NCBI GenBank assembly: GCA_032718475.1
Contig: JAUCBJ010005600.1
Coordinates: 1 to 64,000, forward strand
Source of the DNA: Nemertoderma westbladi
Taxonomy: Eukaryota > Xenacoelomorpha > Nemertodermatida > Nemertodermatidae
Direction: 5' to 3'
Length of the DNA stretch: 64,000 nucleotides
In this document: piece after piece, positions 11,825-23,889 of the stretch
Numbering within the stretch: the stretch's first letter is position 1
Layout: the number at the start of each line of letters is the position of its first letter
The notes under the pieces: generated by a model
Told to the model about the DNA's origin: nothing
The model's database searches: none
What the model saw: the letters and a program-made list of their open reading frames with translations, nothing else
Program-made: the position numbers and the translations under genes

Positions 11825-12747
11825 CTTGATGGCGCACCTTGTCTGGTGCCGCATAATACCCTGAACAGTTCCGAAAATTCGCTGTTAAAGTCTATTGCCA
11901 CATATGTATTTTCATAAAGAGCCATCAGAGCTGGTAGCATAATGATGCCACAGCCTAGAGCAGCCCACTTTGTGAACAACTTTCACTTGCTAATCTTGTC
12001 GAAAGCTGCAAGAAAATCTGTAATGAACTACAATAAGTTGTTGTTTAGTGCTTCTTGCTGTTTCGAGGAAGATTCTTACTGTAATTACGTGATTAAAAGT
12101 ACTTTTGTCTTTCTGGCAGGCTGTTTGAGTTTCAGGGATCTTCAGCCAATAAATAACACGGAGGCATAGCACGAGATCATAGAGTTTAGCAACGATAGGA
12201 AGAAGTGTTATACCTCTGACATTGCTTGGTAGGGAAAGTTTTCCTTTCTTAGGCAATGCCAGGAGGAGCCCAAACCAACAAAGTGGGTAGCCGCCCAGTC
12301 CAGGCTTAAATATAATGTTTAATAAACACATAATATATGGCCCAATAACGGGAAAGACATCTAGTAGAGCTGTCAGCGGTACTGCTATGTTTGTTGAGTT
12401 TCTTGGCTGCAGCGAGTATTTCATCTTCTGTAATTTCTAGAGTGCAAGTTCTAGATCTTCATGGGGACTTCCGCAGGAATATCGCCGTGTTGTATAAAAT
12501 CTTGTGATAAGAGTGAGGATGTCAGGTCAGATTCTACTGAAGAAGTCGATGAGTATTGTCCATTATAGTTAATTTTTTGCCAAATCGTACGGGAATCATT
12601 CGAAATAATACATTCTTTCCACATTCTAAGATCGTGTGATGACACTTCGCGGAGATAAGTTTTTTTTAACAAGGTAAATTCCTCTATTGGCCTGTTTTTT
12701 GTATCCTCGTTTGTTAACTTTAGTAGTTCGTCAGAAATCTACATTTA
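11825..12747 (-). mobile_element. LINE fragment, second copy
   Basis: Block-duplicate of the fragment at 6296-7195, encoding the same pre-RT linker and RT start on the minus strand. One stretch of about 144 codons (11990-12424) remains open, containing ALPKKGKLSLPSNVRGITLL and VHYRFSCSFRQD, which is motif A after a frameshift. It is truncated at both ends and not functional. Confidence 0.75.
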
Positions 12748-12770
12748 ACGTATACTACACTATACTATAC

Positions 12771-15700
12771 TACTACTAGGATCGGCATGCTGCATTGCAG
12801 CTGCATTTTTAAGAATGCTGTGCCGGCTTGTCAACAAAATTGCACCGCCACAACTCCCTATCACCCATGACATTTGCTAGATCATCCGCATCTTTAAGGC
12901 CAGTGTCCTTTAAGATGCGTCTCAAGAAAGTCATGGGCTGTCCACCATGCTTATTCACTCCATGAGGCTGCCAAAGTACAAGATTATGCACTGGCTGGTC
13001 CTCACGGCGAAAGCAATGTCCTGCAAAGCGGAGGCGATTTTGTTCTAGTGTCAAGCTTGGGGGAACCAATGAGACACCTCCAATGTTATATAGTGTCTGG
13101 TTGGAGATGTGTGCATTGTACTTGACACAATGAACCCGGCGTAGCATTCTTGTGAATGTGCCATCCAGAGATTTGGTGTCCTCAGCAGTTAGAGCCCAGC
13201 ATGGACTCCCGTAGAGGAGTACTGGAACTACTGCTGCTCTAAATAATCGGACCTTAAGTTTCCGATTAATTCTCGGTGACTTCCAAATCCTGGAAAGCCT
13301 ATTCAAGGCTGCCCATGCCTTTCCCTTACGTATTCGAAGGTCCTCACCTGACTTCCGGATCCATGATCCCAGGTAACAGAAGTCGTCCACATGCTCAAGC
13401 ATACCATCCTTTGAGCTTATGCTCATCCGATCAGAGACTTGCTGAGGACTTTCAAAGTTAACTGTCAGAATTTTGGTCTTTCTGGAGTTAATAAAAAGAC
13501 CAACACTAGAAGCAGCATGTTCTAATGAGCTGAGGAGCCGTTGGGCTCCCTCTAATGATTCTGAGAGTACTCCTAAGTCATCAGCAAAGTCTAGATCAGT
13601 TAGGTACTTGGCAGGATTTCCTCGACTTCTGGAGCCAGTAGGTGGAGTTATCATCACCCCATCATCATTATGATGATCTAAGGACATGCGTAGAACATAG
13701 TCAACCACAATAATGAACAAGAATGGTGCAAGTGTGTCTCCTTGGAGGACGCCCCATAACACTTCAAATGGTTCTGTGTCACCGTCAACAGTAGACACAA
13801 ATGTTGTCGAACCATCGTATACTGATCTGATTGCTGCAATAATTTCATCAGGAATCCCATATAATGAAAGTATGCTGAACATACGTGAGCGAGAGACTGA
13901 ATCAAAGGCCTTGAAGAAGTCAACAAAGATAACAGCCAGATGCCTGTCTTTCTTTTTTGATAACTCTTCAATTATCCTTCTAAGTGCCAAAATGGGCTCC
14001 ATGGTCCCACGACCTTTACGGAACCCATTCTGATTTCCACGGAGCAGTCTCTCAATGGGATCCCTGATGCGATTTAATAGAATCCTATTGTATAGCTTTG
14101 CAGCAATCGAGATCAATGAGATTCCCCGAAAAGAACCATAGAGTGTTAGGTTGCCCTTCTTGGGAACTGGCACCAACTTATTTGTTTTCATTTCTTGTGG
14201 GACTCTTGTTGTACGGTACATGTCTACTATGATGGGATAGATGAGCTTTAAACACTCAGGTATTTTAAAGACCTCAGGGGGAACACCATCTACTCCACTG
14301 GCACGATTGGTCTTAATGCTCTTTGCAGCAGCCTTCACTTCTGCAAAGGAGATATCGCCAATGGGAATATCTGGGAGTACAGACTCAGACACTTTTACTT
14401 CTATAAAGTTATCAGGCAATACCCTGTCATTATTGAGGGAGCTTTTCAAAGTGGGCTTTCCAACCATTGAGGCGATCGGCTGGTGATTCAGCCTTAACCT
14501 TGGTGGTTGGTTGGCTTTTCCGCCCAGTAAGCAGATTGATCGATTTCCATGCCTGGGATGATTGCCTGCTGTCGTCAGCATCATTGATGGCATCAACCTG
14601 TTGGTTTATTAGCTCCTGTAGATTAACAGAGTACTGCCTGTTCAGGGACCTAGATGCAGCCTTAACTGCATTCTTGGCCGCTGTAGTCTGTTTGAGTCGG
14701 GACTCTTTCTGCGCCTTATGAAGGTCATTTCGGCACTTCTGAATTTTGTTGTCAGTCCAGGGGGCCCTTTTCCTGTTTCGAGGGTATACAGGAACTGTTT
14801 CTGCAGCTGCTAACTTAACTGCTTCTGTAAAGGCAGTATAGCCCTCACAGTGATCTGCCGCCTCAGAGGCAAGAGCCTCATACCTGTTGCTCAGCTGTAG
14901 TGTGAAGCTGGATCTCACACTTGGCTGTTGCAACAGAGAGGACCAGTCATGCCGCGGCAAGGCAGATTTCGTTGTTCTGCTAGCACGCAGACTAAGTCTT
15001 ACCTTGGCCACAATAAGGCGGTGATCACTGGAGAAGGGTCGAAGTGTAAATGCATTACAGTCTTGTATAGAGCTCCTGTATTTCCTACGAAACAGAATAT
15101 GGTCTATCTGGGACTTGTGACCACTGGGTCCACTATGAGTCCATAGCTTTCCAGTTCGCTTCTTGAACTGGGTTCCAGCCGAAAACAATCCATTTCCAGA
15201 GATAAAATCCTGAAGATGGACAGAATTTCGGTTAACACTATTGCTATAGACCCAGGGCGATGTAGGTGATTGATGCAGACTTGCATTAAAGTCTCCCAGG
15301 AATGTTAAGAATGCATGCTGATCCGCTCCATCAGTAGCTGCTTGTAGATTGTGGTAGAAATTTTCCACCTCCTCTACAGGGGCAACACTAGTTGGAGAGT
15401 AGCACACAATCAGAACCACCTTAGGAAACTTCTTAGCCAGTCTTCCAGAACATGAGAAGTGGCAACGGATGATGCGGTTAGAGATTTGGTCTATTTTGTC
15501 CAATGCTGCATGTGCAGTTGGATTCATCAATAGACCAATTGCACCATTGCCACTATCATCTGCTGACGCGAGGGCGAGTCGCCAACCGCCCCCCCATGTC
15601 CTTAATCAGAACCTCATCAGTCTGTCCAGTCTGCATTCGGTGCTCTTGAACACCCACTGCGCTAAGAGAAAGCTTATCTGCCAAGGCAGTCAGCTCACCT

Positions 15701-16527
15701 TGTCGCATTGGGGACCCGAGTGTTAGGGTGTTTACTGAGGCTAGTCTTGTGACTTGCCTCAGATTCACCAATGGCTTTGTTGGTCGGGGTGGAACATGAG
15801 AGTAGCCTCCAACTCCAGAATCCCTCTCCCCATCACAATCTGGCCTTCCTGGTGACCCAGGGTTTGGGCCAGAAAGGTCATCAGGAAAGGGACTCAAAGA
15901 ATTGTTGGCTGCTCTCTCTCCAGTAGGGGGTGAGACAGGCAGCCGGTCAGGAGTTAACAGACGCCTGTGAGGCCGATTGAGTCCGGTAATTCCACTGGCC
16001 TCTAGTGGCCGGACCTCCGCATTGCTAATGTAATCCATAGTGGGGGTTGGGGGGTGCTTTTTTGCCGAGTCAGCTCTCGGGGCAAATACCACACCCTGGT
16101 TTGCCATTCCACAGGGTGGGTGTCGCAATGGAGTCAGATATGAGGCCCATCACCCATATCTACTCTGGCGCACATGACCCACCATTGGCTGTTGCAGCTC
16201 ATCTGCTGGGTCATGCCCTGTACCCTTGCTGCCAGGTGCAGGTCGCAGTGAAGTGCTCTCAGAGTGGACATGAGAACACTCTACTCCTGACCAGCCATTG
16301 GTAGATCACCATCTGCCTGGTCAGGCCATATACCCCTGCAGCCAAGTATATGGGTCCTTAATCCAGGACCAAGGGCGTCCTTATCCCAGAACGAAGGGGG
16401 TCCTAGTTACAGGACCAGATTTGCCCTTGTAAGAGGGTCTATGCAGCTACAGGTGGCACCCCCTTTATGCTGCATGGAGGTGGCAAGTTTTCTTGATCAA
16501 TGACCTAGAATACCTGACCTGACCTGA
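12771..16527 (-). mobile_element. RTE-type LINE, nearly full length
   Basis: The minus-strand element runs from a 5' end with repeated GGTCAGGTCA words (about 16500-16527) to a 3' end of short (TAG)n at 12771-12780. It interrupts a TATACTACAC-rich site that is unbroken in the sister block at 7205-7275, so the insertion postdates the block duplication. Flanking copies of an ACTATACTA-like word are compatible with a target duplication, but the repeated site makes the exact length ambiguous. Related fragments lie at 51122, 56120 and 58765. Confidence 0.88.
12809..16128 (-). pseudogene. RTE polyprotein: endonuclease + reverse transcriptase, two frameshifts
   Basis: Three minus-strand segments form one broken frame. 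15556-16128 covers the N-terminus and the start of the APE-like endonuclease (AVGVQEHRMQ). 14430-15530 carries the rest of the endonuclease, with GDFNA and SDHR, and then a linker. 12809-14596 carries the RT: TNRASGVDGVPPEVFK, GFRKGRGT, motif A FVDFFKAFDSV, GVLQGDTLAPFLF and motif C FADDL, ending in a C-terminal region with RLRFAGHCFRRE. The first break is in a G run near 15590. The second is an extra base near 14453, where the endonuclease frame ends in LPQ-stop while the RT frame is already open. All catalytic signatures are present, so inactivation is recent. Confidence 0.88.
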
Positions 16528-18572
16528 ACTATACTACACTACACTGTACTATACTATACTACACTGTATACTATACTACACAGCAATAAAAAGTCAACCC
16601 ACTGCGGGGAAAAATCGACGCAAATATCAACTGTTTACGAGCAAATAAGGGTTCCTTACTTAATTACCATTGGTAATTTTCCGAGACGAATGTGAAACAG
16701 CCGACATTTGATTTTCGTCGTGTCAACTCCCCCCTCCAATGTCTCGGCATTTATTATTATTTCAGACCGCGACGGCTTTTGTAGCTTCTACAGTATACAG
16801 TGCAGTGCCTTTGAAGTGAAGTGCCTTCAAATCTACTTTATATCTGAGAGTGCTTAATGATAGCTCCCACTGAATTCCATCTTCTGCGTATTTTGGAATG
16901 TTTTATCGCTCTAGATGGTTGACCGTTATTATATATAGAGGACAGTCAACGATTGGTGTAGAAGTAAAATTACATCATTGATTGTGAATAATTGGTTTAA
17001 ACCCATCCTGTGTGAAGTATTATGGGGAGTCAGTAGGAGGGATGTATATCGCACCAAATATGAGTGATCATCGGTCAAATGGAAACGAAAACCGTATCTG
17101 GTCTTTTATAGTTAACAAGATACACACCGATTCCCAAAGAAAATATAGAATATAAACAAACCTACCCCCTTGCTTCACTCGGTGTGATTTGGCTGCATGC
17201 AAATATGAAACCTGGGATTGAAATCTGAAACTCAGCCTTTAACCCTATTTCGCCCAGGGGGGGGGGGGGGGGGGGGGGGGTGTCATTTTAATTTTTTTTT
17301 GTAATTCATCTACATCTTTGAGTCAGGTTTGTTGGGAAAAACGAGATTTCGAGACATCTGCTAAAATTGAATGGGATATCCAATAGAACAAACGCCATTT
17401 ACAAGGCTACGTTTGTTTTCGTGCTGTGGTCCCTTTCTGGCACCTATCTCCAGTATTTTTCGTGCGAAAATTATAAAAGTTTTTAAAGCTCGCTAAAATT
17501 AATTTATTTGAGGTATATAGCGGATTTTGGACTCTGATCTAGATTATAGAACTCAAATATAACATTCGAGATAATTTTTGGTAATTTTGAATGTTCCCTC
17601 TGGGGCACGAAAAAACAAGTAGTGGAAATATGATAATGAAAACTCACCACAAAATCAAATTGATCTTATGACTATACAGTTTTTTTGGGATGCTGATCAC
17701 GAATATGATACCGAAATTTAACGTACATTGTTGATTAGGACATTTTTGGATATGTGTCAATGTGCGGCTCGAAAAATACAATAAGTAGCACAAATTTGAT
17801 GATCAAAAATCATTACCGAATCAACCTGATTGTTAGATATTATGGGTTTTCTGGCACGCTGATCACGAATATGACACGTAAAAATATCGTTTTATCCAAC
17901 TAGATTTTTGCCGTTTGAAATTTCATCTTACTTGTCTCTTACGTCCCACCAGACAAAAACTAAAAATGATAGTTTCGTTGCCACGAATGATTTTTAATAA
18001 GTTGTATCGTGCCGTATCGTATCGATCATCGGCTTTGAAAACCAGATTAGCGTCGGAATTACCAAACCAAAAGCAATATTAAACAGTTTGTAATTTTTGC
18101 TACTTGTACTTTTCGTTCTGGGGCACCAAAATGGCACCAAAAATGATGTTTGCATTTTCAAAAAATTCTAGCTAGTAAAAAAACAGTAGCTACAAAAAAA
18201 AATATCTAGTAATGTTCTAGAACATTCATCAATATCATAAAAAGCACTAAAGAACACTAAAATGTGACAGGTAAAAAAATGACAAGGGGTGTTGACTGGG
18301 CGAAGTAGGCCAAGTGCCAATAACAGTTATATATTAGAACTGTGTTTCCAATGTAATTGCATTCTAGAAACTAATTTGTCCGTTCATCATTACTTGCTCA
18401 CAAATAATATACTAGTATCATGTAATTAGAAGCTAATTAATAAACAATTATTTAAAAGTAACAATTAAAACTGAATCTCACTTAATTAACAACAATTACC
18501 TCTTTCTACAGTAGCATAACTTATCATCCCAGTCGTATATTTAAACATATTTAAGTACCGTTAGTTATTCTC
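16528..18572. other. Upstream region of F-box copy 3 (duplicated)
   Basis: Near-identical to 7240-9282, with the poly-G run extended (17257-17280) and the poly-C run shortened to a few bases at about 16727-16734. It shows the same diverged units of about 150 bp and a TTCTAGAA palindrome near 18216. No gene. Confidence 0.75.
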
Positions 18573-20073
18573 ATGATGGGAGATCAACATGGCCCTTCCA
18601 GAAAACAGTCTTCACTGAAGCGACATCTCCCTTGTGGATCAGATAGTGAGAGCGACAACGACTTACGACATAAACGTTATATCCCCGGTGGTGATAGCGA
18701 AGATGAAGTCATTGAGATCTCTAAAGAACTACCAGATAACGAAGGGTCAACATCAACCCAATGCCCTGATTGGGCAGCGCTCCCACACGAACTTATTTTT
18801 AAATTGTTCAGCTATTTACCAGAATGCGATCGGTTGTCAGCCGGCGGAACTTGTCACAAATGGAATGAGGCCCAGAAAGATGCGGGGCTCTGGAGAACGA
18901 GAGATATTACCATCAGTGGAGAACGGCTTCACGATAAGAAAGAGATTGAAGCATTTAGACAATATGGAGTTCATATGGGAAAAAGTTGAAATCCGTTGCA
19001 ATGGGAGACTAAGCAATAGACAACAGATGTTATGGCACGTCAGCCAATCAGTGTGTCATCTTAAGGTATCCCAGCTAAAACGATTCAGTCTATTCGGTCT
19101 ATTAGGGGGCTTTCAAGGGATGGCTTCCCTCGGTATCTATGACACAACAATATCGCTGTTCTATCAGCATTTAAATGAATTCTTCCGATCACAGAAAGAG
19201 TTAGAAGACGTGACACTAGAAGATTTGCAAGTAAAGCATTTAATTGAGGGTGTTCGAATAATAGAAAGTTTGGTGAGACACAACCGCGGATCTTTAAGGA
19301 AGATCAAAATCGATGAATTAATTCATCCATCTGCCGCATCTACTGCGAGTCCCATATCATCTGCTATGGGACCGCTCACTTCATTGAAGGCGTTGACGAA
19401 CCTGGATATCAATTATAACTACTTGAATCCAGATATATTAGAAAGAATTCTGACTAACAGTCCCCATCTAATATTATTGGTACTCCGCCTCTGCCTGACT
19501 GGATCTGATAATGTTCTACCTGTTGCTGATAATAACAACAGCCCGTGGAGAAAAGCCAACCCCGAGCTCTCGGTTCATATGCTGTTCGACTTCGAGACAG
19601 TTGAACTCCATTCGCTGATTCGTTTGATAAAAGGACGACCTCCTCTGACGAAGTTCGAATTATTTGCAGCTTGGATGGAAACAGTCGACGGCTTATCTAT
19701 ACTATTCCGCTATCTAGGTGATCACATGGACCAATGTCTGAAAGAGTTGGTAATGGAGTGCGGACAGGATGAAGAAATACGTGTTGACTTCGTTTCGATG
19801 GTAAGAGATTGTAAGAAGCTAGAGAGCATCACAATTACGGACATGTCTCTCAAAACGGAAGTTGTAACTGATATCTGTGAGCTGAAGTTCCAGCAAGAAA
19901 TTATTCCAGAATTAAAGAAGTGTCACATCGCCTTCGACCCCTTCGAGGGTGCGGATAATGGGGTTGAATTGAGTATCCTGAACCGTCAATGGAATGATAA
20001 GATAAAAGCTAGCGGAGTTGATTTCCGTTTCAATAAGTTCGGAGATCCTAGGGAGATGGTCACTGTCGGTTAA
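18573..20073 (+). pseudogene. F-box/LRR-like gene, copy 3, frameshifted
   Basis: Same gene as copy 2 with one extra G in the run at 18977-18979 (tatggga versus tatgga). The first frame stops at 18989 after 138 codons, just after the F-box. The remaining LRR-like part is open in the next frame to 20073. Otherwise nearly identical to copy 2, including the DPF residues. It has a few clustered replacements at about 19217-19275 (LEDLQVKHLIEGVRIIE). A truncated F-box-only protein could still be made. A sequencing or assembly error in the G run cannot be excluded. Confidence 0.85.
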
Positions 20074-20280
20074 TTAGAAGATACTGGAGCTGAATGTCTT
20101 GGATGGTTAAATACAAGACGCTCACTAATTCACGCTCGCCGATTAGCTAATAATTATTAATCGTGTTTATATATGGTATATTCTCACTATATTTAATATG
20201 TTTATTAATATACAGTAACAAGTAACTATAAATAGAGTCCCGTAATATTTTAATTTTGATACAGCACCACCCCCCTCCCC

Positions 20281-21399
20281 TGTTCGCGCTTTTAGACCTT
20301 TAGCAGTTTAACCTGCCAATCTTAAATGTCCTTTTGATTATGAATCGACTTTAGCCCTTACCAATTACCTGGTGTACTGAAGTTACATCTGCCGAAGCCA
20401 GTCCGTGCGCGGCGTATGACCCACGGTGTGGGAGACTGGATTCGGGTTCTTTAGGAAGTATTGCGGTGTAGGCTACTTTGTATTATTCGATTGATCGCTA
20501 CTATATAATCTCTGACAAATATTATTCACTTTCGGGGAAATATTAACAGTTCCTTTAGGACGTGGCGCTTTAAGTATAAAAACAGAGTTATGACTTATAC
20601 TAATCACAACTAGATGGCCACAGAGTTTCGTAAATAGCGCAATCTTTAGGAGATGCTTTATTAACCTTCACACGACTTCACACGACTTTACACTACTTCA
20701 CACTAAATTGCCGACCGTCACTGAATTTGATCATATATAAGGAGGATTGCAACTGACACACGTAGGGATTATGAAATAGCATTTAATTCACACAAAACCA
20801 CTATAATTTAAGTCGCAGTTGCTACCGGTAGACTCTTTCTCCGTTTATGATTATTTATCGGTATTCTGCAAATATAACATCCATTAATATAAACAACAAT
20901 TAATACAATATAAAATAGCAAGTACGTGTTCAACAGTGCGGTGAACAATCAGTATGTGTTCATGAAGTTCAGTTTGGTGCAATGCGTCGTATTGAGTAGA
21001 ATTGGGTGTGGTTTGTCGTACGATGCATATGGTAGGTGATTCAGTTAATAGATTTACGTTCTCATAACTAAAGCCATCAGATGTTTTTTGGGCCAAAGTC
21101 TGAAACTTCCGTACAGAAGCACAGAATTCTGAGCTGAATCTAATTCTCAAAAAAATAATAACCATAATGCATTGCACTAGTTTCTCAGGTAGGTCTCTGT
21201 TTGCCTGACAGCGAAGATTGCTCTGATTGGCTGAAAGCCTGAACAAAGAAACCTCCACGTACACAGAGAATCAGCTGACAGCTTTCGTCATCTTGGTTCT
21301 AACTTCTTTCCGACGCGTAGTTGAACAATTTTAGGGCTATTTTAGAGTATTCTGCGCATTGCGTGAAAATGACTCGTTATGTCCGCAAAAGCTTTTACA
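20281..21399 (-). mobile_element. BEL/Pao solo LTR, complete
   Basis: Starts TGTTCGCGC and ends GCTTTTACA on the plus strand. This is the reverse complement of an LTR with ends TGTAAAAGC...GCGAACA, as in the element at 37223. It is 1119 bp long, inserted in a C run (CCCC on both sides, so the target duplication cannot be sized). Internal sequences are absent, as left by LTR-LTR recombination. It is clearly diverged from the young LTRs at 37223 and 48383. Confidence 0.88.
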
Positions 21400-21710
21400 C
21401 CCCCCCCCCACAATCATATTAAAATGACCAATGACCTTGATGGAAGTTACTTGTTTACAATAAAACAATCGGGTTCTACTGTAGAAATTCTTTCAATTTA
21501 TAAGGAACTATTTGGATCCTTAGGCATCTCAAATTGGGATGTACCACTAAAGTTAGAGACGGGGTAGCGTTACTATTAATTTCTAGTGCGACTTGGTGTT
21601 GTTTCAATACTCGCAGGGCAAGGGAACAGTGCTGGAGTGCAGTGAGTATGAGTAAGGGCAGTTCACGTGGAACATGGTACGTTATCTGTACTGTCGCACT
21701 CATTGGCATA
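21400..21710. other. Spacer before minisatellite
   Basis: A C run, then unique sequence. Short frames only; nothing recognised. Confidence 0.4.
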
Positions 21711-22348
21711 ACATCTACTAACAGTAGATAGTAAAGTCATCCCCATTCTCATCCTATTTCTACTAACAGTAGATAGTAAAGTCATCCCCTTTCTCATCCT
21801 ATTTCTACTAACAGTAGATAGTAATGTCATCCATCCCCTTTCTCATCCTATTTCTACTAACAGTAGATAGTAAAGTCATCCCCTTTCTCATCCTATTTCT
21901 ACTAACAGTAGATAGTAAAGCCATCCCCTTTCTCATCCTATTTCTACTAACAGTAGATAGTAAAGTCATCCCCTTTCTCATCCTATTTCTCCTAACAGTA
22001 GATAGTAAAGTCATCCCCTTTCTCATCCTATTTCTACTAACAGTAGATAGTAAAGTCATCCCCTTTCTCATCCTATTTCTACTAACAGTAGATAGTAAAG
22101 TCATCCCCTTTCTCATCCTATTTCTACTAACAGTAGATAGTAAAGTCATCCCCTTTCTCATCCTATTTCTACTAACAGTAGATAGTAAAGTCATCCCCAT
22201 TCTCATCCTATTTCTACTAACAGTAGATAGTAAAGTCATCCCCATTCTCATCCTATTTCTACTAACAGTAGATAGTAAAGTCATCCCCTTTCTCATCCTA
22301 TTTCTACTAACAGTAGATAGTAAAGTCATCCCCTTTCTCATCCTATTT
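21711..22348. repeat. 45-bp minisatellite
   Basis: About 14 tandem copies of a 45-bp unit made of CTACTAACAGTAGATAGTAA followed by AGTCATCCCCTTTCTCATCC and TATTT. Because 45 is a multiple of three, both strands stay open for about 180 codons, giving repetitive pseudo-peptides. One unit has a 4-bp expansion near 21826. Confidence 0.95.
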
Positions 22349-22455
22349 CCCCTTCCATTACCAACTTACTAATTTAACTTTTGTGTGATATCCTAAAGTT
22401 AATTTATTATTGAAGTCATGAAATACCAATATAAATATTAAATGATATTAAATAG

Positions 22456-22461
22456 TTTATT
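22456..22461 (-). promoter_or_regulatory. Poly(A) signal AATAAA of the DONSON-like gene
   Basis: Reverse complement of TTTATT, about 20 bases after the stop codon on the minus strand. The placement suggests that the short C-terminus is the real transcript end and not a missing exon. Confidence 0.5.
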
Positions 22462-22478
22462 GCAAATAATTAATTTAA

Positions 22479-23889
22479 TTAATAAAAGTCAGCGTTAAAC
22501 GCCGAAGTGAAATGATTGCCGAAGGTAGTTAGAATAGCGTCGCTATTGGCACCGCTGTTGGTGATTAAGTGGACGATGTTACGGAGGTTGGAAGGAAGAA
22601 TAGGACCGGCGACCTCTAGATGGTAGACGAACTTGGAGTCGGCGTGATGGAATGCGTTCCTGGAGACCGCCTTCAGTCTAGCAACAGTCCCTCCCTGGAA
22701 GGGGGCGTTACTGAGCAACGTAGGGGGCACCCCTTCCAACGGCCCCATCGTGTCCCCTGCATAGACCAACGGGGTGTTCAACATATAGTTAACCAAACCC
22801 GTAACTGGCCCCACCCCTTCGAGTTTTACTGCCGTAGCTTCGCTAGCAATCACATTGCGCGGTTTAGATTTATCATTCGCGTTTCCTAACTTATTTTTAA
22901 TTTCTGGAACCACAGAGGAATCCAACCCCATACTGGTCAGCCAGTCCGTCGCTTCACTGCTGTTCTCAACTTCGTCGTCAATAGAATCCTTACTGGTATC
23001 CAAAACTTTGTCGTCTTCTTCTTTACTGACTTCTGTGAACACGATCCCCTGTTTGCTGAGTATTTGGCGGAAACCGATGGTCGTCGGAACAACAAACGCC
23101 TCTAATTGTCCGGCAGATCGGAATAGTACAGTGAACGCGGGACAGCAGACGTAGAAGAATCCGCCGTTGAGTTTCAGTAACGTCACCAACGATATCAACG
23201 ACGATTTCCAGCCTGTCTGCAGCCCCACTCGACAGTTCTCGTTCAACTTGCCGCCAGGTTCCCGGAGTTTATCCGACTTGAGTAATCGGGGGTAAACCTC
23301 CAACCAGGGTAGACTCGGGTAAACCCAGTAGAACAGGTTCGATTGGAACACGGCGTCCGTGTCTGCGGAACCCCTACCTACGCGACCAGAGGGTCAGACC
23401 TCGGGCCAGCGTGCGGTCATTAGTGACGCCCCCTAACGGAAACGGGTTGCTACTAGTAACTCGCAACTTAGAGACCAAACTCCACTCGTTGACTAAATCT
23501 ACTGATTTTTCGATGGATTCCTTGTTTCCATGGTGCCCGAGTTTAGATTCCGCAATTATTCCCGCGATATCTACTACAACTCCATCTTCCATCTCCTCTG
23601 CAGCGCTGCTCCTATCCGATACTAGCCCACTCGACGTCTCCAGGGTTCCCGGTTTCCTAAACGGATTTAATTTCGCGTGGTTCTCGTTTATCTGTTTGGC
23701 GACTTTCGATGGTTTATCAGCCCCCCGCGCCGAATGGCTGCGGATTTTGCGTCCGAGCGCGAGGTCGGAATTTCGCTCGGATTCCGAAGGGCCCGCCGGA
23801 GGTAATTCGCTACATATTCGCCGACGCTTCCTAAGGGCCAGTCCTCGGGGTTTGGCCCAATTCCGAGTTGGAGAAAATACGTCGTCCAT
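22479..23889 (-). pseudogene. DONSON: DONSON-like replication protein, intronless with a frameshift
   Basis: Two minus-strand frames make one protein. 23374-23889 starts MDDVFSPTRNW and carries an NPFRKPG motif and the segment EWSLVSKLRVTSSNPF. 22479-23351 continues with FQSNLFYWVYPSLPWL, GGFFYVCCPAFTVLFRSAG, GVPPTLLSNAPFQGGT and LEVAGPILPSNLR. These match, in order, conserved blocks of animal DONSON (recognised from memory of the human protein). That protein is a replisome-associated factor acting in CMG helicase assembly and fork protection. The frames join through a one-base shift between about 23354 and 23380. The C-terminus ends about 45-50 residues earlier than in human DONSON. The frame has no introns and is more GC-rich than its surroundings. 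It may be a retrocopy, a decayed gene, or a functional gene with a sequence error. Confidence 0.82.

Noticed and set aside
21808-22372. Two repetitive frames of about 180 codons on opposite strands
   Set aside because: A 45-bp repeat is a multiple of three and has no stops in these frames. No unique sequence or signal supports a protein.
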